Shown here piece by piece: positions 8,089 through 16,217 of a stretch of DNA of 64,000 bases. Where the stretch lies: the NCBI GenBank assembly GCA_963702305.1, contig CAVPBX010000008.1, forward strand, positions 1 through 64,000, given 5' to 3'. Under the pieces are notes generated by a model. That model ran no database searches. It was not told the DNA's origin and worked only from the letters and a program-made list of their open reading frames with translations. Position 1 is the first letter of the stretch; each line of letters begins with the position of its first letter. The translations under genes were made by a program, and so were the position numbers. The stretch is from PALSA-693 sp963702305. GTDB taxonomy: Bacteria; Actinomycetota; Acidimicrobiia; Acidimicrobiales; Palsa-688.

Positions 8089-8704
8089 CACCGAGACATC
8101 CTCCCACCCGCCTGTGACAGCGCAGCCGGCCCCCGTCACGCTCGGCGCAGCGCAACGCCTTCTCCGCCCGATTGCCAGCCGAACACCGACCATACAACGG
8201 GGCACACAAGCTCGTGAGCACCTCGCTCATATCCCGCACCAGATCGTCATCGGCCTCGCCCCCGTCGAGCACCACCAGCCCCCGCCCCTGCGCCGACAAA
8301 AGAGCCTCCACCAGCTCGGCGTTCATCCCAGCCAGCCGGTCCGGATACTCGACCACCACCGTGGTCACCTTCGGGTCGACGAACAAGCCGCGGAGCTTCG
8401 AGCGAGACCCGTTCATCCCCGAGCCGACCTCCGCCTCCACCCGAACCACCAACCGGCCCGCCTGGCCCTCCCACTCCGAAAGCCTGGCCGCCTGCCGATC
8501 AAGATCGGCCCGCTGGTCATGCGACGACACCCGGGCGTAAAGCCCAAGCCACCCACCGCGCCATCCCCAGCCGACTCCGGCTGCACCAAGATCACCCCGG
8601 TCTCAGTCTGGACCGCGGGCACCGGCAACTTCCCGTCCCGGAACCACTTCCACGCCCTCTGATAATGCACACCCTGCGCCGGCCGCCCACTCCGGCAACC
8701 GCAC
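8066..8704 (-). pseudogene. IS607-type serine recombinase (TnpA), frameshifted
   Basis: From a GTG at 8704 the first frame gives VRLPEWAA. A shift leads to AQGVHYQRAWKWFRDGKLPV, the MerR-like HTH typical of IS607 recombinases. A second shift near 8525 leads to VSSHDQRADLDRQ, which carries the catalytic serine motif, followed by KVTTVVVEYPDRLAG and LVVLDGGEADDDLVRDMSEVL. Serine recombinases of this type integrate IS607 elements with little target specificity. At least two single-base shifts inactivate this copy, unless they are sequencing errors. Confidence 0.75.
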
Positions 8705-8710
8705 ACCCAC

Positions 8711-9085
8711 AGACCAGCACAAACGGTCGCTGACAAACACTGACACAACCCACAACAGCTCCCCGCCCGCGTCCACTGGTCGGACCGGACCGGACCGGAC
8801 CATTTCTTCAACTGCTTATCGAATGGTTTTTAAGTTCCGCAACTCATCAAAGATCGCCGAGTCGCGCATGAGGCCATCGCCGAGCTAGGAGATCGTCATC
8901 GGGCGAATCGACTTCTCCGTGGTGCTGGTCAGGCATTGCTCGCTCATCCCTGTCAGGTTGCGGCCTAATTCGCGCATAGGCAACGGATCCAAGCGGACAC
9001 CACTTTGAGTGTCTATTTCGATTGCGGGGAATTCGGCTTCGAGAGGGCTGATTGGACAAGGCCCAAAAGAAAGCCAGGCCAGCTG
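8711..9085. other. Intergenic stretch beyond the IS607 element
   Basis: About 375 bases separate tnpA from the stop of the membrane-protein gene. A CGGACCGGACCGGACCGGAC direct repeat of 5-base units lies at about 8786-8801, close to the element's upstream end. No gene or strong hairpin was recognised. Confidence 0.4.
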
Positions 9086-10348
9086 TCACAGTCCTGTGCC
9101 GGCCAGTACGGGGAGTCCGACCATCGTGAGGCCGCAACATGCGACGAGGACCATCGACCTCCTGCGCGTCAGTCCTTGCACGCACCCGTAACACACAACC
9201 GCGCCGAGCGCGACGGGAATGTAGTAGCGAAACACGGTGGAAAACGACCACGAATAGTAGACGCCGGACTTTCCTATGACCATGAACCCGGTCAAGGCCA
9301 GTACATGCGCAAATAGCGTCAGCCACGCCCATGCGTGTTTGGACCGCGGATTGCGAATGCTCGGCCGGAAGGCCCAGGAGGCCACGACCGCCGGGAGTAT
9401 GAGCAAGAAGATGTCGGCCAGCTTCTCTGGGATCGGCACCGCCACTGGTGCCGAGTTCTGGCTCGGCGCCGACCCCAACCAGTTCGACAGGAACAGCAGG
9501 TACACGCAGAAGGGACCGATGGCGATGGCCTCGAATTTGAGCGCGGTGAACAGCCGGTTGCGGAGGGGCAGAAGCTCGCGGGTGCGATGCGGTGGGAACA
9601 GTCCTGCCGCGATGCCCGCCGCCATCATGACACCGTATATGGCGACTTCCTGCCTGGCGAATATGGCCAGGCTCATGATCACGGCGGAGAGCACCGGCCG
9701 GGATCGGCGCGGGGAATCAAGCAGCAGAACGGCCGCCGCCACCAAGCCGTATGCGACCCCGTCGGTGAGGTCGTTGCGGACGGTCACCATCAGGCCCGGC
9801 CAGAACCCGTAGAGCAACGACCAGACCGGGTTGCGGCCACGGGCTGCCAACCACGACGCCAGCGCCCACGTACCGCCGACCACCGCCATCCACGAAACGG
9901 TGAGCATGACCCAGGGGACGAGGGTCGGGCTCCCGAGCGATACGAACCTGATGAAGAGTGGCTCCAGGATGCGCTGGTAGCGGTACCACGGTACGTCGAG
10001 CAGACCCCTCGCGCCCGTTGGATGCAACGCGATGTAGTACGTGAACTGGCCGTCGTAGCCGTACGGGCTGGGATTCGCCGCAGTGCCCCCGTACCTGGAA
10101 GGCAGTGGCGGGAGACGGACACCGTTCTGATGGGCCAGGTCGACGTAGTGCCTCCCGGGGTGGACGAAGGCGTACGGAGAGTGGTGCACGAGCAGGACGG
10201 CGGATATCCAGGCGCCGTAGATCACGAAGACGAGGAGCGCGATGCAGCGGGGCGACGAAGCCAATCGACCGACGGTCGTCGCCGTCCGAGATTGCCACCC
10301 GACCCACTGCGCCTTGCCGGATGTCGTTTCCCGTGTGGCTCTGTACAT
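9086..10348 (-). CDS. Polytopic membrane protein, probable glycosyltransferase (GT-C-like)
   Basis: The gene encodes 420 residues from the ATG at 10348, with about nine or ten hydrophobic segments beginning CIALLVFVIYGAWISAVLLV. A luminal loop follows with YGGTAANPSPYGYDGQFTYYIAL, then WYRYQRILEPLF. The YDGQFYY-type loop after the first helix is typical of a family of uncharacterised bacterial GT-C-like mannosyl or glycosyl transferases. The acceptor and sugar are unknown. The gene stands alone, facing the decayed IS element downstream and a DUF433 scrap upstream. The longer open frame to 10621 has no further resemblance and runs through other sequence. Confidence 0.6.
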   Translation of the reverse strand: MYRATRETTSGKAQWVGWQSRTATTVGRLASSPRCIALLVFVIYGAWISAVLLVHHSPYAFVHPGRHYVDLAHQNGVRLPPLPSRYGGTAANPSPYGYDGQFTYYIALHPTGARGLLDVPWYRYQRILEPLFIRFVSLGSPTLVPWVMLTVSWMAVVGGTWALASWLAARGRNPVWSLLYGFWPGLMVTVRNDLTDGVAYGLVAAAVLLLDSPRRSRPVLSAVIMSLAIFARQEVAIYGVMMAAGIAAGLFPPHRTRELLPLRNRLFTALKFEAIAIGPFCVYLLFLSNWLGSAPSQNSAPVAVPIPEKLADIFLLILPAVVASWAFRPSIRNPRSKHAWAWLTLFAHVLALTGFMVIGKSGVYYSWSFSTVFRYYIPVALGAVVCYGCVQGLTRRRSMVLVACCGLTMVGLPVLAGTGL

Positions 10349-10397
10349 GCTTCTCGGAGTCTTCCTTACGGACGCTGCACCGGCACGCTGCCACCTG

Positions 10398-10475
10398 GAT
10401 CGCCGAGAGTACCCGCAGCTCGCGGAACAAGACCTTCGGGCGTGCTTGGCGTACGGCGCGCAGCTTGCCATCCGG
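10398..10475 (+). pseudogene. Remnant of a second DUF433 gene
   Basis: The translated segment EYPQL, DLRACLAYGAQLA repeats nearly residue for residue the C-terminus of the intact DUF433 protein at 3930-4160, and the DNA is clearly related as well. Everything upstream of the EYPQL block reads as the 5' end of the opposite-strand membrane gene, and after LAI the family sequence stops. It is a short scrap without start or function. Confidence 0.65.
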
Positions 10476-10540
10476 GACCGCGGACCCGGGGACGCCCGGA
10501 CGATTGGGGGGACCACCTGCCCCGCAGTAGGATCGCCGAC

Positions 10541-10981
10541 ATGTCTGACCAAGGGAATTTGGACCATGACCATGAAGTCGCCATCAAGGGCGGCTCTTTC
10601 GCCCTGAGCGACCTGGGCCATCTGCTACCCGGCATGGCGGAGATCATGCCGCTGGTGGGTGCCCGGATCTGGCGGTGCTACTACGCCGGCAAGGCCAAGA
10701 ACCGGGCTCTCGCCCGGTTCCAGCTGTCCGAGGCCGTCAACCTGATGCAGAAGGGGGCGATCCTCCGGCCCAAATACGAGGAGAACATGGAGAAGTTCGT
10801 CTCCGGCAGCGTGGCTACGCTGCGCACGATCATCGAGTCGGAGGATTGGGACGCGTTTGACGGAGCGTTCAACACCATGGTCGAGGAGGCCAACGGCTAT
10901 CACGAGGTCTACGACAAGTCCTTCCTCCGGTGGAAGCTGCCGGACCAACCGCCGCCCGACCTCGATCTGAGCGCCACCTAA
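10541..10981 (+). CDS. Conserved-looking small soluble protein of unknown function
   Basis: The gene encodes 146 residues from the ATG at 10541. The first half is mixed (VAIKGGSFALSDLGHLLPG). The rest is mostly amphipathic helix with many Arg/Lys and Glu (MEKFVSGSVATLRTIIESED, DAFDGAFNTMVEEANGYHEV) and ends in an acidic Pro-rich tail. No signal peptide or membrane helix is present. It ends 26 bases before etfB and runs the same way, so it may belong to that operon. I do not recognise the family. Confidence 0.6.
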   Translation: MSDQGNLDHDHEVAIKGGSFALSDLGHLLPGMAEIMPLVGARIWRCYYAGKAKNRALARFQLSEAVNLMQKGAILRPKYEENMEKFVSGSVATLRTIIESEDWDAFDGAFNTMVEEANGYHEVYDKSFLRWKLPDQPPPDLDLSAT

Positions 10982-11007
10982 GGCCCGAGAGGGACGTCGA
11001 CCACTCG

Positions 11008-11779
11008 ATGAAGATTGCCGTCTGCATAAAGCACGTCCCCGACGGGCGCCTGCGGATCGACCCTGAGCTGAAGCGGCTCGATCGCGGCGGTCCCGGAGAT
11101 CTCAACGGGGCCGATCGGTTCGCGGTCGAGGAAGCGCTCCGGGTGAAGCAAGCGGCCGGGGCCGAGGTGGTTGCGGTGTCGATGGGACCGGAGAGCGCCG
11201 CTGAGTCCCTCCGCACGGTGCTGGGATTCGGCGCCGATCGGGCGGTGCTGGTAAGTGATGCGGCCGCTACCGGTTCCGACCTGCTGGGCACTGCCAAGGT
11301 GCTGGCCGGTGCCCTCCGGCGGGAGACCCCGGATCTGGTGCTGTTCGGACAGCAGACGAGCGACGGCGGCGGGGCCCTGTTGTGGGCCGCGGTGGCAGAC
11401 CTCATGCGGCTGCCCCTGGTCTCGCAGGCTTCCAGCCTCACCCTGACGGACGGGCAGGCCCGAGTGGGGCGCCAGACCGAGGTGGGCGACGAAACACTCG
11501 AGGTCGCTCTACCCGCCCTGATATCGGTCAGCGATTCGATCAACGAGCCGCGCTATGCCTCCCTCAAGGGGATGATGGCGGCCAAGAAGAAGCCGCTGGA
11601 ACGGCTGGCCCTGGCCGACCTGGGGATAACGGCGGGAGAGGTGGGCGAGGCGGGAGCGGCGACCTCCGTGCTGTCGCTCGGCGCCATGCCAGCTCGAGCC
11701 GGCATGACCAAGATCGAAGACGACGGAGGGCGCGGCCGAGCGCATCGCCGATTTCCTAGCCGAGAAGAGCCTGCTGTGA
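11008..11779 (+). CDS. etfB: Electron transfer flavoprotein beta subunit (frameshift near the 3' end)
   Basis: It starts MKIAVCIKHVPDGRLRIDPE and contains VVAVSMGPESAAESLR, LVLFGQQTSDGGGALL, QTEVGDETLEVALPALISVS and the EtfB hallmark around PRYASLKGMMAAKKKPLE. With EtfA it forms the soluble FAD/AMP heterodimer that accepts electrons from acyl-CoA dehydrogenases. After MTKIEDDGG (about 11728) the frame is off by one. Corrected, it reads AAERIADFLAEKSLL and stops at 11777-11779, overlapping the GTG of etfA as GTGA. Uncorrected, the frame runs into etfA and mimics a fusion protein. The indel sits in a GGAGGGCGCGG run. Confidence 0.9.
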
Positions 11780-12750
11780 GCATTCTGGTATTCGCTGAGC
11801 ACGACGGCAGCCAGCTCGACAAGAGCGGGCTGGGACTGCTGTCGCGGGCCGCGGCGCTGGGAGCCGGGGAAGTATCCGCCGTTCTCTGCGGAGGTGGCCC
11901 GCTCGACGCCCTAGCCGCCGAGGCCGGCCGCTACGGGGCGGCTCGCGTGTACCTGGCCCAGGACGAGGCCCTTGATGCGCCCTTGCCCCAGCCCCGGGTC
12001 GACGCCCTCGCCGATCTGGTCCGCAGCGGACAACATGACACGGTGTTCTTCTCGAACTCGGTCCTCGCGGCAGACGTGGCCGCGGGACTTGCCGCCCGCC
12101 TCAACGCCGGGCTCAACTGGGATCTCACCGGCATCGACTGGCGCGACGGCGCCCCAGTCGGCACCCGCCCTGCGCTCCAGGACTCGGTGCTCATCGAGGT
12201 CGGCTGGCGCTCACCCATTCGCCTCGGCCTGTTCCGACCCGGTTCATTCGATGCTTCACCCGTCGGTTCGGCGGAGCCGGTGATCGAGAAAGTGGCCGTC
12301 CGTGTCGAAGAACACTCCCGGGCGGTGCGCCTGCTCAGCCGCCAGTTGGTCCCCGAAACCGAAGGACCTTCTGTCGAAGGCGCCGACGTCGTGGTGGCCG
12401 GAGGAATGGGTCTCGGCGCGCCCGAGGGCTTCACCCTGGCCGAGCGGCTCGCCGCTGCGGTGGGAGGGGTGGTCGGAGCCACCCGGGCGGCGGTGTACGC
12501 CGGGTGGTATCCCCGCGCGGCCCAGATTGGCCAGACCGGCAAGAAGGTGAGCCCAAGGCTCTATATCGGCCTCGGTGTGTCAGGGGCTGTGCAGCACCGG
12601 GTAGGGATGCAGACCTCCAAGGTGATCGTGGCGATCAACAAGGATCCTGCCGCTCCCATCTTCGAATGCAGCGACCTGGCGGTGGTCGGCGACGTCCACA
12701 CGATCGTGCCCCGGTTGATCGCGATCATCGAACAACGCAAAGGCCGATAG
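11776..12750 (+). CDS. etfA: Electron transfer flavoprotein alpha subunit
   Basis: From the GTG at 11776 the protein (324 residues) starts SILVFAEHDG, as EtfA proteins do. The C-terminal FAD domain is complete: VVAGGMGLGAPEGF, LAAAVGGVVGATRAAVYAG, QIGQTGKKVSPRLYIGLGVS, GAVQHRVGMQTSKVIVAINK and DLAVVGDVHTIVPRLI. It binds the catalytic FAD of the ETF heterodimer and passes electrons to ETF:quinone oxidoreductase, which is encoded next with its GTG sharing one base with this stop. The operon order etfB-etfA-ETF:QO supports a role in fatty-acid or amino-acid oxidation feeding the quinone pool. Confidence 0.95.
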   Translation: MSILVFAEHDGSQLDKSGLGLLSRAAALGAGEVSAVLCGGGPLDALAAEAGRYGAARVYLAQDEALDAPLPQPRVDALADLVRSGQHDTVFFSNSVLAADVAAGLAARLNAGLNWDLTGIDWRDGAPVGTRPALQDSVLIEVGWRSPIRLGLFRPGSFDASPVGSAEPVIEKVAVRVEEHSRAVRLLSRQLVPETEGPSVEGADVVVAGGMGLGAPEGFTLAERLAAAVGGVVGATRAAVYAGWYPRAAQIGQTGKKVSPRLYIGLGVSGAVQHRVGMQTSKVIVAINKDPAAPIFECSDLAVVGDVHTIVPRLIAIIEQRKGR

Positions 12751-14429
12751 TGACGAGGGCCGCGGACTTCCCACCGCCCTTCCACGCGGCCGATTTCGCT
12801 TCCGAACCAACGGACCCCCCCGACGAGCGGATCGAAGTGGGAGTGCTGGTGGTGGGAGCCGGACCGGCCGGGCTGGCCTGTGCCATCCGCTTCGGGCAGC
12901 TGCTCGAGGAGCATCCTGAGGCGGCGGAGGCCCTCGGCGACCTGCCGCTGGCGGTGGTGGAGAAGGGCAAACAACCGGGATCACACCTCCTGTCGGGCGC
13001 GGTGGTCAACCCGAGGTCTTTGCGAGCCCTGCTTGGTGAGCGGGCGTCGGACGCGCCCAGCTTCGGACCGGTATCGCGCGAAGCCGTCTACGTGCTCACC
13101 CGCGGGGCCGCATGGCGCATCCCCACTCCGCCGCCGATGCGCAATCACGGAAACGTGGTGATGTCGCTGTCGCGCCTGGGGCGATGGCTGGCGGAGCGAG
13201 CCGAGGAAGGGGGAGCGACCATCCTGCCCGAGACCACCGGGCATCGACTTCTGGTCTCCGACGGCGTGGTGCGGGGGGTCCGCACCGGTGACCGGGGCCG
13301 TGACGCCGCGGGCCAGGCGCTGGCTAACTTCGAGGCCGGCAGCGACATTCTGGCCCGGGTCACGGTGCTGGCCGAGGGCACCCAGGGCCATCTCACGGGG
13401 GTGACCCTGGACCAGTTCGGCCTCCGTGGGGCGCGCCCGCAGACCTGGGAGCTGGGAGTCAAAGAGGTGTGGAGGGTGTCCCGGCCCCTGGACCGGGTGA
13501 TCCACACCATGGGTTGGCCCCTGCGCTCCGGCGCCCGCTACCGGGAGTTCGGTGGGTCGTTCGTCTATCCCATGGGACCAGACATGGTGGCCATCGGGAT
13601 GGTGGTAGGGCTGGACTACCGGGACGCCGGCCTGTCGGTGCACGACCTCTTGCAGGAGCTGAAGACCCACCCCAGAATCCAGGCCATCCTCGACGGCGGT
13701 GAGCGATTGGAGTGGGGAGCCAAAACCATACCGAGCGGCGGGTTTCACTCCCTACCGAAGCGGCTCCACGCCCCCGGCGTGCTCATCAGCGGCGACGCGG
13801 CGGGCCTGGTCAACATTCCCCGGCTCAAGGGTATCGACTACGCCATCGAGTCCGGCCGCCTGTGCGCCGAGGCCGCCTTCGAGGCCGCCACCAAAGACGA
13901 TCCGGCCGCGCTGAGGTCCTACGATGCGGCGGTACGGTCCAGCTACATTTGGAGCGACCTACGCCAGGTGCGCGACATGCGCCAGGTGTTCAGCCGCGGA
14001 TTCTTCGTCGGCGGGGCTCTCGCCAGCGTCATGACCGCCACCAAGGGGCTGGTCAGCCTGGGCCGGGTCGACGCCGAGGCGGACGACGCTCAGCCCATAC
14101 TCATCACCGACCGGGCCGAGTCAAGCACCAAGCCCGATGGGAAGCTCACGTTCGACCGGCTGGCTTCGGTGTTCGCGTCGGGAAACAAGGCCCGCGACGA
14201 CCAACCCAACCACATCCGTTTACAGCAGCGAGTCGCTCCCGACGTCGCCCAAATGTGGGTCAACCTCTGCCCGGCCCACGTCTACACGGCCGGCAAACCC
14301 GGACCCGACGGGCTGTGCACCGTCGAGATCGCCCCCTCCAACTGTGTCCAGTGCGGTGCCATCACGGCCAAGGGCGGCCGCCTCACCCCACCCGAAGGCG
14401 GTTCCGGCCCCGAGTACACCCTGACCTAA
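12750..14429 (+). CDS. Electron transfer flavoprotein:quinone oxidoreductase
   Basis: A 559-residue FAD and iron-sulfur protein. The N-terminal FAD fold is VGVLVVGAGPAGLACAIRFG. Further ETF:QO blocks follow: HLLSGAVVNPRSL, NHGNVVMSLSRLGRWL, GVKEVWRV, GGSFVYPM and APGVLISGDAAGLVNIPRLKG. The C-terminus carries four cysteines in the pattern NLCPAHVY, GLC and NCVQCGAIT, which ligate the 4Fe-4S cluster. It oxidises reduced ETF and reduces membrane quinone. It is attached to the membrane by surface helices rather than by transmembrane segments, and none are seen. The GTG start overlaps the etfA stop (TAGTG). The flavoprotein partners 46686-47870 and 57185-58402 are possible electron sources. Confidence 0.93.
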   Translation: MTRAADFPPPFHAADFASEPTDPPDERIEVGVLVVGAGPAGLACAIRFGQLLEEHPEAAEALGDLPLAVVEKGKQPGSHLLSGAVVNPRSLRALLGERASDAPSFGPVSREAVYVLTRGAAWRIPTPPPMRNHGNVVMSLSRLGRWLAERAEEGGATILPETTGHRLLVSDGVVRGVRTGDRGRDAAGQALANFEAGSDILARVTVLAEGTQGHLTGVTLDQFGLRGARPQTWELGVKEVWRVSRPLDRVIHTMGWPLRSGARYREFGGSFVYPMGPDMVAIGMVVGLDYRDAGLSVHDLLQELKTHPRIQAILDGGERLEWGAKTIPSGGFHSLPKRLHAPGVLISGDAAGLVNIPRLKGIDYAIESGRLCAEAAFEAATKDDPAALRSYDAAVRSSYIWSDLRQVRDMRQVFSRGFFVGGALASVMTATKGLVSLGRVDAEADDAQPILITDRAESSTKPDGKLTFDRLASVFASGNKARDDQPNHIRLQQRVAPDVAQMWVNLCPAHVYTAGKPGPDGLCTVEIAPSNCVQCGAITAKGGRLTPPEGGSGPEYTLT

Positions 14430-14450
14430 GGTGCGACTATCCCACCGCCT

Positions 14451-14948
14451 ATGGACGTCTCCGACCGCTTGACTCGACGCATCACTGTGGCGCGTCCGCC
14501 GGCGGTCCTGTACGACATGATCAGCGACGTGACCCGCATGGGCGAGTGGAGTCCGGTGTGCAGGACGTGCGAGTGGGAGGACGGTTCTCACCCGTCGGTG
14601 GGTGCGGTCTTCGTCGGGCACAACGTGACGCCCGAGCGCAGCTGGGATATGCGGTGCAAGGTGTTCGTCGCCGACCACGGCCGGGAGTTCGCCTTCGCCA
14701 CGATCGGGACGCCGGGCGGTGACGACACAGACCAGGACGGTACGACCCGGTGGGGCTACACGTTCACCGCCGTCCAGGGCGGTACCGACGTGGAGGAGTC
14801 CTGGCAGCTGACACCGTCCGCGCTCGAGATCGTCAATGCCATGCCCGAGGAGCAGAGGGACGCGATCGTCGAGACGGTCCTGCCCAGCACCGCGTCGGGG
14901 ATGGAGGAGACCCTGGCGAACCTCAAGCGGGTGGCCGAAGCCGGCTGA
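14451..14948 (+). CDS. SRPBCC / polyketide-cyclase-like protein
   Basis: The gene encodes 165 residues with the START-like SRPBCC fold: RRITVARPPAVLYDMISDVTRMGEWSP at the N-terminus, a middle strand set (FVGHNVTPERSW, WGYTFTAVQGGTDVEESWQL) and a long C-terminal helix (GMEETLANLKRVAEA). Such proteins bind hydrophobic ligands or serve as cyclases, aromatases or lipid carriers; the ligand here is unknown. It follows the ETF operon in the same direction after 21 bases and could be read with it. Confidence 0.75.
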   Translation: MDVSDRLTRRITVARPPAVLYDMISDVTRMGEWSPVCRTCEWEDGSHPSVGAVFVGHNVTPERSWDMRCKVFVADHGREFAFATIGTPGGDDTDQDGTTRWGYTFTAVQGGTDVEESWQLTPSALEIVNAMPEEQRDAIVETVLPSTASGMEETLANLKRVAEAG

Positions 14949-14976
14949 GCCCTCGCGGCTACAGCGCCGGCACGGA

Positions 14977-15357
14977 ATGACCGATCATTCCGGTGTGCTC
15001 TCTATCCGAGCGGCCCGCCGATACCGCTGGCGTCTCGCCGGCGGCCGCTTGATCGCCGGTAACGCCAGCCTGCGCTTCGCGCCGAACCGACTGGAGCGTC
15101 GGCGCGCCGACACGTATTGGGAGTGCACGGCAGAAGACGTAACCGGGGTGCGAGTCCGCGGGAAAGTGTGGTTGGTGGTCGAGACGGCAGCGGGCACTGA
15201 GACGTTCCGAGTCTTTGGGGCGGCGGCTCTGGCGCCGAGGCTCGAGGAGGCCCTGCATCCACGGTCCCGACCGACATCCAAGCCGTCAGCCTGCATGGCT
15301 GAGGAATTGCGTGATGGCGGCGGCGAGAGCGGCGGCCACTTTATGCTGCCAGGCTGA
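14977..15357 (+). CDS. Small beta-rich protein of unknown function (PH/GRAM-like)
   Basis: The ATG at 14977 opens a 126-residue frame whose first ~90 residues form alternating strands (RYRWRLAGGRLIAGNASLRF, YWECTAEDVTGVRVRGKVWL, VVETAAGTETFRVFGAAALA) and end with a helix RLEEAL, a pattern like bacterial PH or GRAM domains. The last ~25 residues overlap the convergent amidase gene (15286 onward) and look unlike the rest, so the true end may be earlier or shifted. The role is not known. Confidence 0.5.
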   Translation: MTDHSGVLSIRAARRYRWRLAGGRLIAGNASLRFAPNRLERRRADTYWECTAEDVTGVRVRGKVWLVVETAAGTETFRVFGAAALAPRLEEALHPRSRPTSKPSACMAEELRDGGGESGGHFMLPG

Positions 15358-16125
15358 ACTGGTCACGAGGGCGGCGTCGGTCGCGTTGCGCATGTTTGCG
15401 CACTCCACTAGCACCTTCGGGACGGTTGACAGATTGAGGCCCCCCAGGTCGTCTCGGGCTTGGATGCCGTTGGTGCCGTAGTAGTTGCTGATCGGTTCGA
15501 CCGATGCGGCGAGGAAGGCAGAGCGAACCGCGCTCCCGAACACGGCGGACGGGGTGATGATGGCGTCGTTGACGCCGTCGGCCACCGGTTCGAGCACGGT
15601 GAAGCCACGTCCGGATGGCGGTCCGCCGTCGGCGTGGATGCTGACGGCGATGTTGGCGTGGGCGTTGTTGCCGATGGCGGCGCGTTGGGTGACGCACGGG
15701 CCGACTCCGGTATTGCTGGTGCGGGTGAGCACAACTTTCGCCCCTTTGGCTTCCAGGTCGACAGCCAGCATCCTGGCAACCTCAAGGTTGAACGTCGCTT
15801 CGCTATAGCCGCCGTCGGTCTCGGTCCCCGTGGTGTCACACGTCTCGGTCTGTCGGCCGTTCCAGACGGGACTGTTGATGTAGGCGGGATCACCGGAGTT
15901 GCCACCATTATGGCCGGGATCAATGGCGACCACGTTCCCGGCCAGAACGGAACCTCCCCCCGGCGGCGTCGCCCGCAGGTCCTGCGTCGTTGATGGCGTC
16001 CGCGCGGTCCCGGGGGTTACGACGGCGGCCGGTTGAGTGGTCGGTACCGACAGTGCCGCAGAGGTTCGGGCCGGTGCGTGGACGGCGATCAAGCCGATGG
16101 CGGTACCCACGATGGCGGCGATCAT
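15286..16125 (-). CDS. N-acetylmuramoyl-L-alanine amidase (Amidase_3), secreted
   Basis: It hydrolyses the bond between muramic acid and the peptide stem in peptidoglycan. The zinc-amidase motifs are all present: VVAIDPGHNGGNSGD (first His), SEATFNLEVARML (Glu), IAVSIHADGG (second His) and VLVECANMRNATDA (catalytic Glu). It begins with a hydrophobic segment MIAAIVGTAIGLIAVHAPAR, which fits a signal sequence or anchor, followed by a Thr/Pro-rich linker. The basic stretch just upstream (RQRRLTALAAL) would make a better signal n-region, so the real start may be a non-ATG codon up to about 16217. It lies 92 bases after the TetR stop on the same strand and might be co-regulated. Confidence 0.85.
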   Translation of the reverse strand: MIAAIVGTAIGLIAVHAPARTSAALSVPTTQPAAVVTPGTARTPSTTQDLRATPPGGGSVLAGNVVAIDPGHNGGNSGDPAYINSPVWNGRQTETCDTTGTETDGGYSEATFNLEVARMLAVDLEAKGAKVVLTRTSNTGVGPCVTQRAAIGNNAHANIAVSIHADGGPPSGRGFTVLEPVADGVNDAIITPSAVFGSAVRSAFLAASVEPISNYYGTNGIQARDDLGGLNLSTVPKVLVECANMRNATDAALVTSSAWQHKVAAALAAAITQFLSHAG

Positions 16126-16217
16126 CAGAGCCGCCAAAGCGGTGAGGCGGCGCTGGCGGACCGCACCCGACCGCCGCCGGTGGTCAGATCCTGGTCTGCC
16201 CGATCGGGATGAGCGCG

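Larger units (their letters stand above)
6165..8710 (-). mobile_element. Decayed IS607-type insertion element (tnpA, small ORF, tnpB)
   Basis: On the minus strand the order is a MerR-HTH plus serine recombinase (tnpA), a short conserved-looking ORF, and a TnpB-family protein. This is the layout of IS607-group elements in actinobacteria, which lack terminal inverted repeats, so the ends given are only gene-based estimates. Both tnpA and tnpB contain several frameshifts, so the copy is probably dead. It lies between the cupin gene and a glycosyltransferase-like membrane gene. Confidence 0.75.

Noticed and set aside
10930..12750. A natural EtfB-EtfA fusion gene
   Set aside because: The shifted frame contains the normal EtfB C-terminus and a stop that overlaps the etfA GTG, so an indel is the better explanation.
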